Assembly: GCA_030544215.1 (NCBI GenBank)
Contig: JARZZO010000003.1
Coordinates: forward strand, 47,350,045 to 47,414,044
Reading direction: 5' to 3'
DNA: 64,000 nt
Origin: Zantedeschia hybrid cultivar
Taxonomy: Eukaryota; Streptophyta; Magnoliopsida; Alismatales; Araceae
The position numbers and the translations under genes are program-made. The notes under the pieces are model-generated. The model was not told where the DNA came from. It ran no database searches and saw only the letters and a list, made by a program, of their open reading frames with translations. This document shows positions 42,485 through 54,500 of this stretch, piece after piece (the stretch's first letter is position 1; each line of letters begins with the position of its first letter).

Positions 42485-44073
42485 TGTTAGAAATGGGTGG
42501 CCTCAAAGCCAATCATTGTACATTCTAGTTCATATAATTAATAAAGGCATTTATTTCTTCATTTATAGTTCTCGCAAAGTAACTATCGTAATGAAGGTCC
42601 ATAGACAAATGTATGGGATATTGAATCATGATGAGATCATGATAGTGAGATCAATATCCTCAGTCAATTGTCTTAAACAGTTCTCGATCATAGGATATTT
42701 GAGTTGGACATTAAATATCCGATAAGATCGATACAAGTTGTATCTGCTCATGTGATGAGGGTGAATGATCTCACATTCACTCATGTGGTGACACTAAGAC
42801 AAACAAGTGGGTGCTCATTAGAGAATGAGTTCACTGAACAGACCCAAATAAGAATTCCTGGATGGTAATTATACCTATTAGTCAACCAGGGAATTCAATC
42901 GTTGCAGTAGCACAGTTGGTCCTTTGACCTGAGTCACCAATGATACCTTGTTTGTGGACCATTGTATCTTGATTCTCTGACTTGCGGACTTTAACCATTA
43001 AGTCCACCATAATCGATCTTTCAGATACAGTGGAAAGCTTGCGAAGGCAATTGAGTGAACAACAAGGAATCACTCACTCTTGGTATAAGACTGGAGAGAG
43101 AATGTCCTATGGATGTGTACACAGAAATCCCTGGCCAGGGTCAAATGAAAGAGATGTCTTTCTAGATATTAACTGTGTACTGGAATCCATCTGGATAATG
43201 CGATAGAGGGTTTGACTATAAAACCATACCCTTGCGTTATTGGGACATTGCATGAGTGAAGGATTATATCTGTGCGGTATCTGCAGACGGAAATGTTTAA
43301 TTGAAGGGAACAATATCCCTTATATCTTCTGGGATCATGAGGTAGTGTTTGGTGCTGTTCATGATCAGAAGGCCAGGTGAATTAATCATCGGATGATAAT
43401 TTACTTGTTTATTAAATTAATCATTTAACATATGATGTTTAAATGTTAATTAATAAATATTAAACTCAAGAAACAGTTCTAAGTTTAATGGGCCTGCAAC
43501 CGGACTGATATATGGGCCTAGAGGGTCACACACATAAGAGTTCTCGTCAGACGGTGAGAGATGTTAAATTTCATGCTTCTCTGGGTTTTTGTGAAAAGCT
43601 GCAGGATAAACATGAAGATTTAATGGAGAATTATCCAAGGCCAAACTCTTGGATAATCATGAGGATTAACTCTTGTGCTTATCCTTATTTCTATATAAGG
43701 AGGGCCAAGGGGGAGTGGTAAAAAGTTAGTTGGACGAATTTTTACTCCCCAGATTCTCTCTCTCCTCTCTCTCTCTCTCCTTCTCTCTCTCTAGGAATGG
43801 ATCTGTCTCTCTCCGCGCATGGTGGATCTAAGATCTGGTCGGAGCACTCAAGTCGAGGAGAAAATCGCGTCTACTGTGGGAACTCGTGTGGATACCTCTA
43901 GAGATCGTGCGCGTGCGCGATTACCGAGTAGGCATCATCCACGAGAGATTCGAAACCCCGCAAAGGTGAAGAACTGTTCTTCCCGCTTAGATTTTAATGT
44001 CCGTTTTACGACCCCAGCAACCGATACAATGGAATCTTTTTTATTTCCGCTGCGTTCATGGCGATTCCTTACA
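42485..44073 (+). repeat. Solo LTR, Copia family B
   Basis: An LTR of 1589 bp, TGTTAGAAAT to TTCCTTACA, with duplication gtatt at 42480-42484 and 44074-44078. It is the same length as the C2 3' LTR (48492-50080, opposite strand). A TATA box (TATATAAG, 43692-43699), a CT-repeat leader and the LTR ORF (MVDLRSGRSTQ, from 43819, ending at donor AAAG/GTGAAG near 43968) are present. It carries an extra upstream ATG (43797) absent from the C2 copies. Confidence 0.96.
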
Positions 44074-44078
44074 GTATT

Positions 44079-45819
44079 TGCACTTAAGATTTGGAGGCAT
44101 TACTTGTATGGTGAGAAATTTCAGGTCTTTACTGATCACAAGAGCCTGAAGTATGTGTTCACACAGAGAGACCTGAATTTGAGACAGCGTAGGTGGATGG
44201 AGTTCATTAAGGATTATGACCTTGACCTTTCTTATCATCCGGGCAAGGCGAATGTAGTGGCAGACGCCTTGAGTCGGAAGACGGTCATGTCATACCTTAT
44301 GATTCGAGAATGGAAATTATTCGAGCAGGTTGTGGAATCTTCCTTTTGGGTACCACGTGAAGATGATAGGGCTGTGCTGGCCAGCTTGACCGTGAGACCA
44401 GCAGTGTATCATGCTGTGATTAAGGCTCAAAGGGCAGATGTTGAGTTACCACAGATTCTCCAGAGGTCAGAGGTGGAGTTGTGGGATGACGACACAGTCA
44501 GGTTCAGAGGTAGGCTTTATGTTCCGGCCGAAGAGGACATACGTAAGAGTGTCCTTGATGAGGCGCACCGTTCTAGATATGCAGTGCATCCCGGGACAAC
44601 CAAAATGTATCATTGTTTGAGAAGGCACTTCTGGTGGCCTGGTATGAAGAAAGATGTGGCAGAGTATGTGGCTAGGTGCATGACTTGTCAGCAGGTTAAA
44701 GCCGAGCATCAGAGACCTGGAGGGTTGCTGCAGCCCTTGCCCTTGCCGATTCCGAAATGGAAATGGGAACACGTGACTATGGACTTTGTGATGGGATTAC
44801 CTACATCCCCTAGCAGGAGAGACGCTATCTGGGTCATTGTTGATCGGCTGACCAAGTCGGCACACTTCCTAGCTATTAGGAAGGACTGGTCAGTCGGTAA
44901 GTTGGCTAAGTTATTTATAGATCGGATCATCTCTCTGCACGGGGTACCTTTATCCATCGTATCAGATCGGGATCCGAGGTTTACTTCCAGGTTTTGGATG
45001 AGTTTTCAGAATGCCTTGGGTACTCAGTTGGCTTTCAGTTCGGCCTACCATCCCGAGACTGATGGGCAGTCGGAGAGGACCATTCAGACTCTGGAGGATA
45101 TGCTCAGAGCATGTTGTTTAGACTGGGGAGGTTCTTGGGAGCAGCATTTGTCGACGGTGGAGTTTGCCTACAACAACAGTTATCATTCCAGTATCGGCAT
45201 GGCGCCTTACGAGGCTATGTACGGGCGACCGTGTCGATCTCCTCTGTGTTGGTTCGAGATTGGTGAGAGGCAGGTTGCAGGGCCTGAGTTAGTTCAGCAG
45301 TGTGCTGAGGTTGCCAGGATGGTACGGCAGAGATTGACCGCAGTTCAGAGCAGGCAGAAGAGTTATGCTGATATCCGGAGGAGACCGCTTGATTTTGAGG
45401 TGGGAGACCACGTGTTTCTCCGAGTCTCACCCTCTAAGGGTGTGATGAGATTCGGGAAGCAAGGCAAGCTGAGTCCGCGATATATTGGACATTTTCCCAT
45501 TCTTGCTCGGATTGGGGAAACCGCGTATCAGCTGGCCTTGCCGCCCAGTCTTGCAGGGGTACACGATGTGTTCCATGTTTCTTTGCTGAGAAAATATGTT
45601 CAGGATCCATCCCATGTCTTGGATTTTTCAGAGTTAGAGATTGCTGAGAACTTGTCTTTTCCAGAGTTCCCAGTTCGTATCGACGATCGTAGGGAGCAAG
45701 TCCTTCGGAACAAGAGTGTGCCTTTGGTCAAGGTGATTTGGCAATACCGCTCCGGGAGCGAGGCAACCTGGGAGCGTGAGGACGAGATGCGGGAGCAGTT
45801 TCCTTACCTTTTCTCGTAA
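44079..45819 (+). pseudogene. G2 pol: RNase H end, integrase, chromodomain-like tail
   Basis: Resumes at ALKIWRHYLYGEKF and stays open to a stop at 45817. It has an HHCC module, core D (TMDFVMG), D (SDRDPRF) and E (DGQSERT), a GPY/F-type block where Pro is His (YIGHFPIL), and the chromodomain-like end (VIWQYRSGSEATWEREDE). The ATG-led ORF seen from 43819 begins in the LTR, so its first part is not gypsy. Apart from the insertion I see no stop. Confidence 0.9.
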
Positions 45820-45894
45820 GTTATCTTATGAGCTTGTATCTCTATGTTTGACCTTGTTAATTCTAGCAGGCAATTTCGGGGGAGAAATTCTTTT

Positions 45895-45907
45895 AAGGGG
45901 GGGAGAA
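45895..45907 (+). other. G2 polypurine tract
   Basis: AAGGGGGGGAGAA directly before the 3' LTR. Confidence 0.92.
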
Positions 45908-48350
45908 TGTAAGGACTGAGGCTTTCGGATTCGGTTTTCGGGGTCGGACCCCGTAGTTCAGGCTCCAGTGGAGCTGAGACTCTGTGATGTTTCGCGTCGA
46001 GCCCGGGCTCGACGCGGTTTAAACGGCGTCCAGCAACGCAGACGCGTTTTAGCCCGTGCCACGTGGGTGCCACGTGGGCTGGCTTTGGGCCGCGAGAGTA
46101 CGGCCCTGACATGTCGTCTGAACGGCGTCCATGAGGCACGACGCCTTTCAGACTGCAACTCTGGGTTGTTGGAGTACGACGCCAGTCTTGTCGTCTGAAC
46201 GGCGTCTTTTATGGAAGACGCGTTTCAGACCACTGACAGAGCGTTGCAGAGTTTTGTCAGAGGTGCTGTCACGTCAACTGATAGGCGTCCGTACATTTCG
46301 ACGCGATTTAGCCAGTCTCTGGTTAACCCCGCGAGCCCTCCTTCTTTCCCTCATTTTTCTCCCTTCTCTCTTTCTCTCCTCCCTTCCGGCGACTCCGGCA
46401 ACGACCCCTTCTCCTCCCTCTTTTCCTCCCACCACTTCGTCCTTCCCTCCACTCCATCACCCACCTAGCTCCCACCACTACCACCTCCACTTCTTCCGCG
46501 GCGTTTACTCTCCGGACGGCGGCCGACGTCCCGGTGGAGTGAGGACGACCACGGCGGTACCGGCGGCGGCGTAGGGTGAGACGGGTGGACGGCTTGGAGC
46601 TTGGAGGAGTTCAAGTAACCGGTAGGGTGACGGTTCCCATAGTGTTGTGTTTTAAAACCATGTTTCCCCCGTTTAAAGCATGTTATGGATCTGTGGTTTT
46701 GGGGTAGAATGAGCATGTTAGGGGCTTTTCCTTGATGGGAATGAGAGTTTCTATGAACATGGATTTATGATGCTCTGGTTTGCCCTCTTTCTCCTCTGTT
46801 TTGGGGTTTTTGGGGGTTGGAAAGGGAGCCTTCGGGCAGGAGACAGAACCCGATTTCTGGCACTAAAAGACGTCGTGCATGGACGACGCCTTTCAGAAGG
46901 GCGTCGGGCCATCAGGACGCCTTTTAGGAAGAAATCGTTCCACTAAGGCTCTGTCAGTTCGGAGATTCTGGCACTAAAACACGTCATGCTTGTACGACGC
47001 TATTTGGAATAGCGTCGGGACACCATGACGCCTTTTAAGGCAGAAATCTCCCGATTAAGGTTTTCGGCTAATTCCAGTTTTTCTGTGTGAATGGCGTCTG
47101 ATGATGTTGACGCCTTTTAAAAGGCGACCTCTGGTGTCGACGCCTTTTAGGCCAGACTCTGAGGCCAGTATTTCATGAACCAGTTTAGGGTGCTTGAATG
47201 GCGTCGGCCTTGGGCGACGCAATTCAAGACAGAACCACACTAATCCATGCCAGTAAAATGTGTTTACACTGCTAGATAGTTGGTTAATGCATGCTGTTAG
47301 TATACTCGATGTGATGAACTCTTCGTGACCGGATGACACTGCGTTGGATGTCGTGCGACCGTGGACTTCTTCCGTTACCGGATCGCACCGTGCCGTGTTT
47401 TCTGTTTCAGTGGACCTAGAGTGACAGTTGTAGCGTTCTACACCCTGTGTCGGTGCGGAGGGACACATCGCTGACGGGAGCAGTGGCGGGGTGACGCCTA
47501 GTGGAGAGGGTCACCTGGTGAACCCCGGGGTTAGCTAGCTTGTAACGGTGTCGGAGTGGTACCTTTGGAGTGTCACTCGTGCTGGGGGAAGGAGTAACCA
47601 CCTGAGCCAGGTGGGCCGGAGTAGCCAGCGTGCTATCCGAGGGGTTACTGTTTGGTCTCAGCGGGTCGGTGTTTGCTGAGGGAAGGAGTGGCCGCCGAGG
47701 TGGCCAGCGTGCTATCCGAGGGGTTACTGTTTGGCCTCAGCGGGTCGATGTTTTTCTCACTTTCGTTGTGAAGTTGACGTGTTTTAAGGATACGCCGAAT
47801 TACGGGTTCCTTGATAAAATGGAATTATGCATGTTAGTTATACTTCGAATGCATGTGATTCTTATTGAAATGTAGGCATGGTAATCACTGTCTTTTCATG
47901 GTTAATATATCTCTGCTGTACTTTACACTTGTGGGTGTGTGTGTGGGCAGTGGGGATCGAAGGATCCCTATTGAGTCTTTTCGTTGAGACTCACCCCTGC
48001 GGCTTTCAGGTGAGGACTCCAGACAGACTTAGCGGGGGTTGTGCGGCTGTGTGTTGAGCGTCGTCGGCTGTTGTTCCGGGGTATGCCCCGACGTAGTTGT
48101 TATCTTTATTTCGGGCCTGTATGTATAATCATTTCTTTTCTGTTGGAGTATGTAATTATTTGCTGTATCGAGTCGCATTGTAATAACTTTTAATTTCTGC
48201 ATTTTCCTTTCAATTCAATGCGATGTGAATGTTTAGCTTAGTTGATTATTTATTTCCCAGACTTACTTAGATCCTGGTTTGGTTCCAAATTAATGATTCG
48301 GTACCCATTTAGTAATCGGATCCCCGATTATAGGGTGGCGGGTCGTTACA
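45908..48350 (+). repeat. G2 3' LTR
   Basis: A full LTR of 2443 bp, TGTAAGG to GTTACA. It carries the spaced palindromes and the 79-bp duplication (47625/47704). It is followed at 48351 by C3 integrase sequence. Confidence 0.95.
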
Positions 48351-48491
48351 GAAGAGCTTTAATACTCTTTCCTAAATGTTTCTCTACCTCATTCTTGAAC
48401 TCCTTGAACTTCTCAAATGCTTCCGACTTGTACTTCATTAAGTACACATAGCCGAATCTTGAGAAGTCATCGGTGAACGTGATGAAGTATG
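48351..48491 (-). pseudogene. C3 integrase fragment
   Basis: Minus-strand Copia integrase core (reads in the region FTDDFSRFGYVYLMKYKSEA). It is bounded on the left by G2 and on the right by C2. Compared with C1, about 70 bp are missing between this piece and its continuation at 57957. Confidence 0.85.
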
Positions 48492-50080
48492 TGTAAGGAA
48501 TCGCCATGAACGCAGCGGAAATAAAATTGATTCCATTGTATCGGTTGCTGGGGTCGTAAAACGGACATTAAAATCTAAGCGGGAAGAACAGTTCTTCACC
48601 TTTGAGGGGTTTCGAATCTCCCGTGGATGATGCCGACTCGGTAATCGCGCACGCGCACGATCTCTAGAGGTATCCACACGAGTTCCCGCAGTAGACGCGA
48701 TTTCCCTCTCGACTTGAGTGCTCCGACCAGATCTTAGATCCACCATGCGCGGAGAGAGACAGATCCACTCCTAGAGAGAGAGAAGGAGAGAGAGAGAGAG
48801 GAGAGAGAGAATCTGGGGAGTAAAAATTCGTCCAACTAACTTTTTACCACTCCCCCTTGGCCCTCCTTATATAGAAATAAGGATAAGCACAAGAGTTAAT
48901 CCTCATGATTATCCAAGAGTTTGGCCTTGGATAATTCTCCATTGAATCTTCATGTTTATCCTGCAGCTTTTCACAAAAGCCCAGATAAGCATCAAATTTA
49001 ACATCTCTCACCGTCTGACGAGAACTCTTATGTGTGTGACCCTCTAGGCCCATATATCAGTCCGGTTGCAGGCCCATTAAACTTAGAACTGTTTCTTGAG
49101 TTTAATATTTATTAATTAACATTTAAACATCATATGTTAAATGATTAATTTAATAAACAAGCGAATTATCATCTGATGATCAAATCACTTGGGCTTCTGA
49201 TCATGAACAGCACCAAACACTACCTCATGATCCAAGAAGATATAAGGGATACTGTTCCCTTCAAATGAACCTTTCCGTCTGCCGATACCGCACAGATATA
49301 ATCCTTCATTCATGCAATGTCCCGATAACGCAAGGGTATGGTTTTATAGTCAAACCCTCTATCGCATTATCCAGATGGATTCTAGTACACAGTTAATATC
49401 TAGAAAGACATCTCTTTCATTTGACCCTGGCCAGGGATTTCTGTGTACACATCCATGGGATATTCTCTCTCCAGTCTTATACCAAGGGTGAGTGATCCCT
49501 TGTTGTCCACTCAATTACCTTCGCAAGCTTTCCACTGTATCTGAAAGACCGATTATGGTGGACTTAATGGTTAAAGTCCACGAGTCAGAGAATCAAAATA
49601 CAATGGTCCACAAACAAGGTATCATTGGTGACTCAGGTCAAAGGACCAACTGTGCTACTGCAACGATAGAATTCCCTGGTTGACTAATAGGTATAATTAC
49701 CATCCAGGAATTCTTATTTGGGTCTGTTCAGTGAACTCATTCTCTAATGAGCACCCACTTGTTTGTGTTAGTGTCACCACACGAGTGAATGTGAGATCAT
49801 TCACCCTCATCATATGAGCAGACATAACTTGTGTCGATCTTATCGGATATTTAATGTCCAACTCAAATATCCTATGATCGAGAACTGTTTAAGACAATTG
49901 CCTTAGGATATTGATCTCACTATCATGATCTCATCATGATTCAATATCCCATAAATTTGTCTATGGACCTTCATTACTATAGTCGTTTGCGAGAACTATT
50001 AAATGAAGAAATAAATGCCTTTATTAATAATATGAACTAGAATGTACAATGATTGGCTTTGAGGCCACCCAATTCTAACA
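48492..50080 (-). repeat. C2 3' LTR
   Basis: 1589 bp, TGTAAGGAATC to TTCTAACA on the plus strand. It contains the family-B LTR ORF (MVDLRSGRSTQVEREI from 48746, minus). Confidence 0.95.
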
Positions 50081-50091
50081 TTCTCCCACTT
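50081..50091 (-). other. C2 polypurine tract
   Basis: AAGTGGGAGAA in element sense, next to the 3' LTR. Confidence 0.88.
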
Positions 50092-50094
50092 GGA

Positions 50095-52300
50095 CTATAG
50101 CCAATCACCCATGTGTCTAAGTCCCATAGACTTAAGGTGACGTTCTAAATTGTTTTGAGACAATGGCTTAGTCAAGGGATCTGCTACATTATCTTCAGAT
50201 GAGACTTTCTCAACTACTATATCTCCTCGGGCGATTATCTCACGAATCAGATGAAATCGTCTCAGAATGTGCTTTGACTTCTGATGTGATCTTGGCTCCT
50301 TCGCTTGAGCTATTGCCCCATTGTTGTCACACAATAATGGAACATGATCTGAAATGCTTGGAACGACTCCAAGCGCCGAGATGAACTTCTTCATCCAAAC
50401 CGCCTCCTTGGCCGCTTCAGCTGCAGCAATGTATTCTGCTTCGGTCGTCGAATCTGCAGTAGTTTCCTGTTTGGAACTCTTCCAACTTACTGCACCTCCA
50501 TTTAACATGAACACAAATCCAGACATGGATTAGCTGTCATCCATATCCGACTGGAAACTCGAGTCAGTAAATCCTCGAAGTTCCAAGTCGTTTCCTCCAT
50601 AAACAAGAAATAAATCCTTAGTCCTTCTCAAGTATCTAAGGATACATTTCACCGCCTTCCAGTGTTCCTCACCTGGATCAGCCTGATATCTACTAGTGAC
50701 ACTTAATGGATGTGCCACATCAAGCCTAGTACATAGCATTGCATACATGATGGATCCTATTGCCGAGGCATAAGGAACTCTATCCATGTATGCTCTCTCT
50801 TCAGGTGTCTTGGGAGACATATCTTTAGAGAGATAAATTCCATGCCTCATAGGAACGAGGCCTCTCTTGGAATTTTCCATGCCAAACCTTTTGACTATGG
50901 TATCTATGTACATAGATTGGGACAAGCCAAGCATCCTTTTGGACCTATCTCTATAGATCCTTATTCCCAGAATATAGGATGCTTCTCCCAAATCTTTCAT
51001 GGAGAAGTTTTTGGATAACCAAGCCTTTACTGATGACAACATTCCTACATCATTCCCAATGAGTAGAATGTCATCAACGTAAAGTACCAGAAAGGTAACT
51101 GCGCTCCCACTAACCTTTTTGTATACACAAGGTTCATCTTCATTCTTAATGAAGTCATAAGATTTGATTGCTTCATCAAATCTTAAGTTCCAAGTTCGGG
51201 ATGCCTGCTTTAATCCATAGATGGATCTTTGCAGCTTGCATACCTTGCTTGAATGCTCTTTGGATGTGAATCCTTCAGGTTGTATCATATACACCTCTTC
51301 TTGAAGGTTCCCGTTAAGGAATGCTGTTTTCACATCCATTTGTCATATTTCATAATCATAGAATGCAGCGATAGCAAGAAGTATTCTGATTGACTTAATC
51401 ATGGCAACTGGAGAAAAGGTTTCGTCATAGTCAACACCTTGCTTTTGACGATATCCTTTTGCTACAAGCCTTGCCTTGTATGTGTCAATTTGTCCATCTG
51501 CCCCGATCTTTCTTTTAAAGATCCATTTACTGCCAATAGGTACTATACCTTCTGGCAGATCAACCAAGTTCCAAACTTGGTTGGCATACATGGACTGAAT
51601 TTCAGAATCCATTGCCTCTTGCCATTTTTAATGGCTTCAAGGTAGGTTTGAGGATCATCATCCTCATTTAAGTGCACTTTTGGTTTGCCTTCATCGATAT
51701 GTCCAACATATCTTTCAGGCTGCTTAGGCACTCTACCTGATCTGCGAACCTTTTGTGTATCATCTTGAACAAGTTCTTGAGTCAATGGTTCAGTAGATGA
51801 ACCAGTGTTGATTTGTGAGTCTAGAATTTCTTCCAGTTCTATCTTGCTCCCACTGTCTTCTTTTGAAAGATATTCTTTCTCTAAGAAGACAACTCTTTTT
51901 GCGACAAACACCCTTTGATCGCTGGGCTGATAGAAGTAATATCCAAAACTCTCTTTTGGATATCCCACAAATCTACATTTCTCTGTTCTGGAATCCAGTT
52001 TGTCTGGATCATGTCTTTTGACATGTGCAGGACAACCCCAGACTCTAACATGCTTAAAGTCTGGTTTCTTTCCTTTCCATATCTCATATGGAGTGGAAGG
52101 TACTGACTTACTCGGAACTTTGTTCAACAGATATGCAGCAGTCAATAGTGCATATCCCCATAAAGAGGTTGGAAGGTTAGCATTACTCATCATTGATCGT
52201 ACCATATCTAATAGATTACGATTTCTCCTTTCCGATACACCATTTAACTGAGGTGTATAGGGAGGAGTCCACTGAGACAAAATACCATTATCCTTAAGAT
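50095..52300 (-). pseudogene. C2 pol: integrase end, RT, RNase H
   Basis: From the right: integrase with E in NGVSERRN (from 52280), a frameshift near 51610-51640, RT with VWNLVDLPEG and GSKWIFKRK, TGA for Trp (51340-51342) before QMDVKTAFLNG, the YVDDI box, TAA (50527-50529), then RNase H (STTEAEYIAAAEAAKE, DNNGAIAQAKEPRS) to the stop at 50095. Catalytic residues are present but the frame is cut four times, counting the stop at 52302. Confidence 0.9.
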
Positions 52301-52301
52301 A

Positions 52302-54008
52302 TTATGTGAATTCTGTACTTAAGTATTCTCCCCCTCGATCTGATCGAAGAGTTTTAATACTCTTTCCAGTCTGGTTTTCAACTTCGTTTTTAAACTCTTT
52401 AAATTTCTCAAAGACTTTTGACTTATATTTCATTAAATATATGTAGCCATATCTTGAGAAATCATCTGTAAATGAAACAAAGTATGAGTAACCACCCATA
52501 GCATGAGTGGACATTGGACCACATACATCACTATGTATTAGTTCCAATAAGTCCTTAGCTCTTTCTCCATGTCCTAAGAATGGAGCTTTGGTCATCTTTC
52601 CCATGAGACAAGCTTCACAGGTTGCAAATGATTCATAATCAAATGGATCAAGATATCCATTCTTTTGCAACCTTATGATCCTGTTCTCATTTATATGACC
52701 TAACCTACAATGCCATAGGTACGATTTATTCACATCCTTATCTAAGCGTTCAAGAGAATTATTTACCAGACAAACATCATATGAAATATCAAGTAAATAT
52801 AATCCATTCAATAAATACCCGGAAGCAAACAATTTGTCTCCTTGATAAATTGAACAACCTTTATTCTCTAGCTTCATAGAATATCCTTGTCTATCTAAAC
52901 ATGAAATAGATATGATATTCCTGATAATGGTTGGAACATAATAACAATCTATCAGTTCCAAAGATTCTCCTGATGGCATCTGAAGTCTTGCTGTCCCCAC
53001 AGCTAACGCAACAACTTTTGCTCCATTCCCGAGCCTCAGATCCACGTCTCCGCGGTTCAATCTTCTTTTACTTGTTAACACCTGCAAGTTATTGCAGATA
53101 TGATAAACACATCCAGTATCTAATACCCAGGATGTTGATTCTCTATAAGACAAGTTAAGATCGATCATGAGAATACCTGAAGCTTCACCAAGCTTCTCCT
53201 TTGCTTTTTCTGCAAGATAAATCTTGCAGTTTCTCTTCCAATGACCTTCTTTATGGTATTGGAAACACTGACCTTTATCATTGACTTTAGCTTTGTCCTT
53301 TTGTGCCACCGGTTTGCTTTTCACTTGCTTCTTAGGCTTACCTTTCTTAAAGGTTTGTCCAGCTTTTCTTTTCTTGTTGGTCTTACCAACAAGCATTACA
53401 CTTGGCTTATCTTTCTGGATAGTGCCTTCAACTGTCTTCAACATGTTGAGCAGCTCAGCTAGTGAACCTTCAATTTTGTTCATATTGAAGTTGATAATGA
53501 ATTGTGAAAATGAATCTGGAAGGGACTGTAGGATTAAGTCAATGCTTAGGTCATTGTTCATAACAAATCCGAGCACAGCAAGCCTCTCAATCCATTCTAT
53601 CATCTTGAGTACATGAGTTTGCACAGATGTGCCCTCGCTCATTCTGGTCCTGAACAATTTCTTAGATATCTCATATCTTTCTGTTCTGGATTGTTCACCA
53701 AACAACTGTTGTAGGTGATGCAGAATGGTCTTAGGTTCCATGTTATCATGCTGTCGCTGCAGTTCATTGTTCATTGAACCGAGCATATAACACTGGACCT
53801 TGACAGAGTCCTCCTTCCAACTTTCATACATCATTAATTCATGTTCGTTAGCATTATCACCGGGTTGCATTGGATCTGGTTGATCCAGGACATAGGCTAG
53901 CTTTTCGCACCTGAGGACAATCTTCGGGTTGCGTAACCAGTCAATGTAATTTGGTCCCGTGAGTTTATTTGCATCAAGTATGCAACGGAGGGGGTTAGGT
54001 GACGACAT
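52302..54008 (-). pseudogene. C2 gag, protease and integrase N-terminal half
   Basis: ATG 54008 (MSSPNPLRCILDANKL), open for 568 codons. Gag comes first, then a knuckle whose second Cys is Tyr (CFQYHKEGHWKRNC), protease with DTGCVYHIC, the pre-integrase zinc module (HCRLGH, CEACLMGK), D in HSDVCGP and D in LRSDRGGEY. It ends at an in-frame TAA (expected Lys) just after STEFT. The acceptor TTTCCATGTAG lies 6 nt before the ATG in phase 0. Confidence 0.9.
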
Positions 54009-54087
54009 GGCGACCTACATGGAAATATATAAAATGAGCAGATAGTTCTTAAAATCAGATTTAGGACTTTTAATCTAGATTTATGCT

Positions 54088-54159
54088 CCCACTATTTTTC
54101 GGCGATCTGTATGACCCTCTAAGATACAGAACGGGAGATTCCGGTGATCTCCTAGTGGG
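54088..54159 (-). ncRNA. C2 leader three-way-junction RNA
   Basis: CCCACTA 54088-54094 with TAGTGGG 54153-54159 encloses TCTGTAT 54106-54112 with ATACAGA 54124-54130, and GGAGAT 54134-54139 with ATCTCC 54147-54152. Compared with C3 the last pair of the third stem changes from C-G to T-A on both sides. Confidence 0.7.
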
Positions 54160-54184
54160 GATCAGAATCCTTCGGGCAACATGC

Positions 54185-54500
54185 ATGTGACCTTGTGGTA
54201 GCACAACAAATCACATCAAGTCTCTTAGGCAGTCAACTCTTGACAGTTGCAACGTTTGCAATATCCGATCGATTTAACCACTGAATCAGAATGACCTTGT
54301 GGTAGCACAACAAATCAATTTGATTCAGTTAAGTTTATCCATCATTACTTAGATGACATGAATTCATAGTGCAATCCTTGTGGTAGCACAACAAAACTAC
54401 ACTATTTGTCCATTCATCTTAATGACATCACATGTCGTAGACCTAGTTTAATTTCTAAATCAAACAGACCTTGTGGTAGCACAACAAATCCATTTGAGAT
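54185..54500 (-). ncRNA. C2 leader hairpins with a shared loop (4)
   Basis: Identical 20-nt loops CCTTGTGGTAGCACAACAAA sit at 54191, 54295, 54376 and 54469 on four unrelated stems: ATGTGA/TCACAT; CTGAATCA/TGATTCAG plus TGA/TCA; ATAGTGCAAT/ACTACACTAT; and ATCAAACAGA/TCCATTTGAG. Imperfect positions in stems 3 and 4 are A-C pairs on the plus strand, which are G-U in element-sense RNA. The loop contains its own stem TTGTG/CACAA. Confidence 0.75.

Larger units (their letters stand above)
37162..48350 (+). mobile_element. G2: Ty3/gypsy chromovirus (Tekay/Del-like)
   Basis: An element with both LTRs (37162-39556 and 45908-48350), PBS, gag, pol and polypurine tract, inserted in the integrase of C3. 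About 29 LTR differences by eye over about 2.4 kb (about 1.2%) indicate a recent insertion. Defects are nonsense codons in gag, a solo LTR in RNase H and a truncated 5' LTR end. The right flanking five bases are gaaga; the left flank was deleted. Confidence 0.93.

Noticed and set aside
40734..42725. One ORF appearing to fuse gypsy pol to a novel C-terminus.
   Set aside because: The last part is translation of the solo family-B LTR from 42485; the TSD gtatt shows the break.
43819..45819. One ORF appearing to fuse a novel basic N-terminus to gypsy integrase.
   Set aside because: The N-terminal part is the LTR peptide of the inserted Copia LTR, joined to pol by chance of frame.
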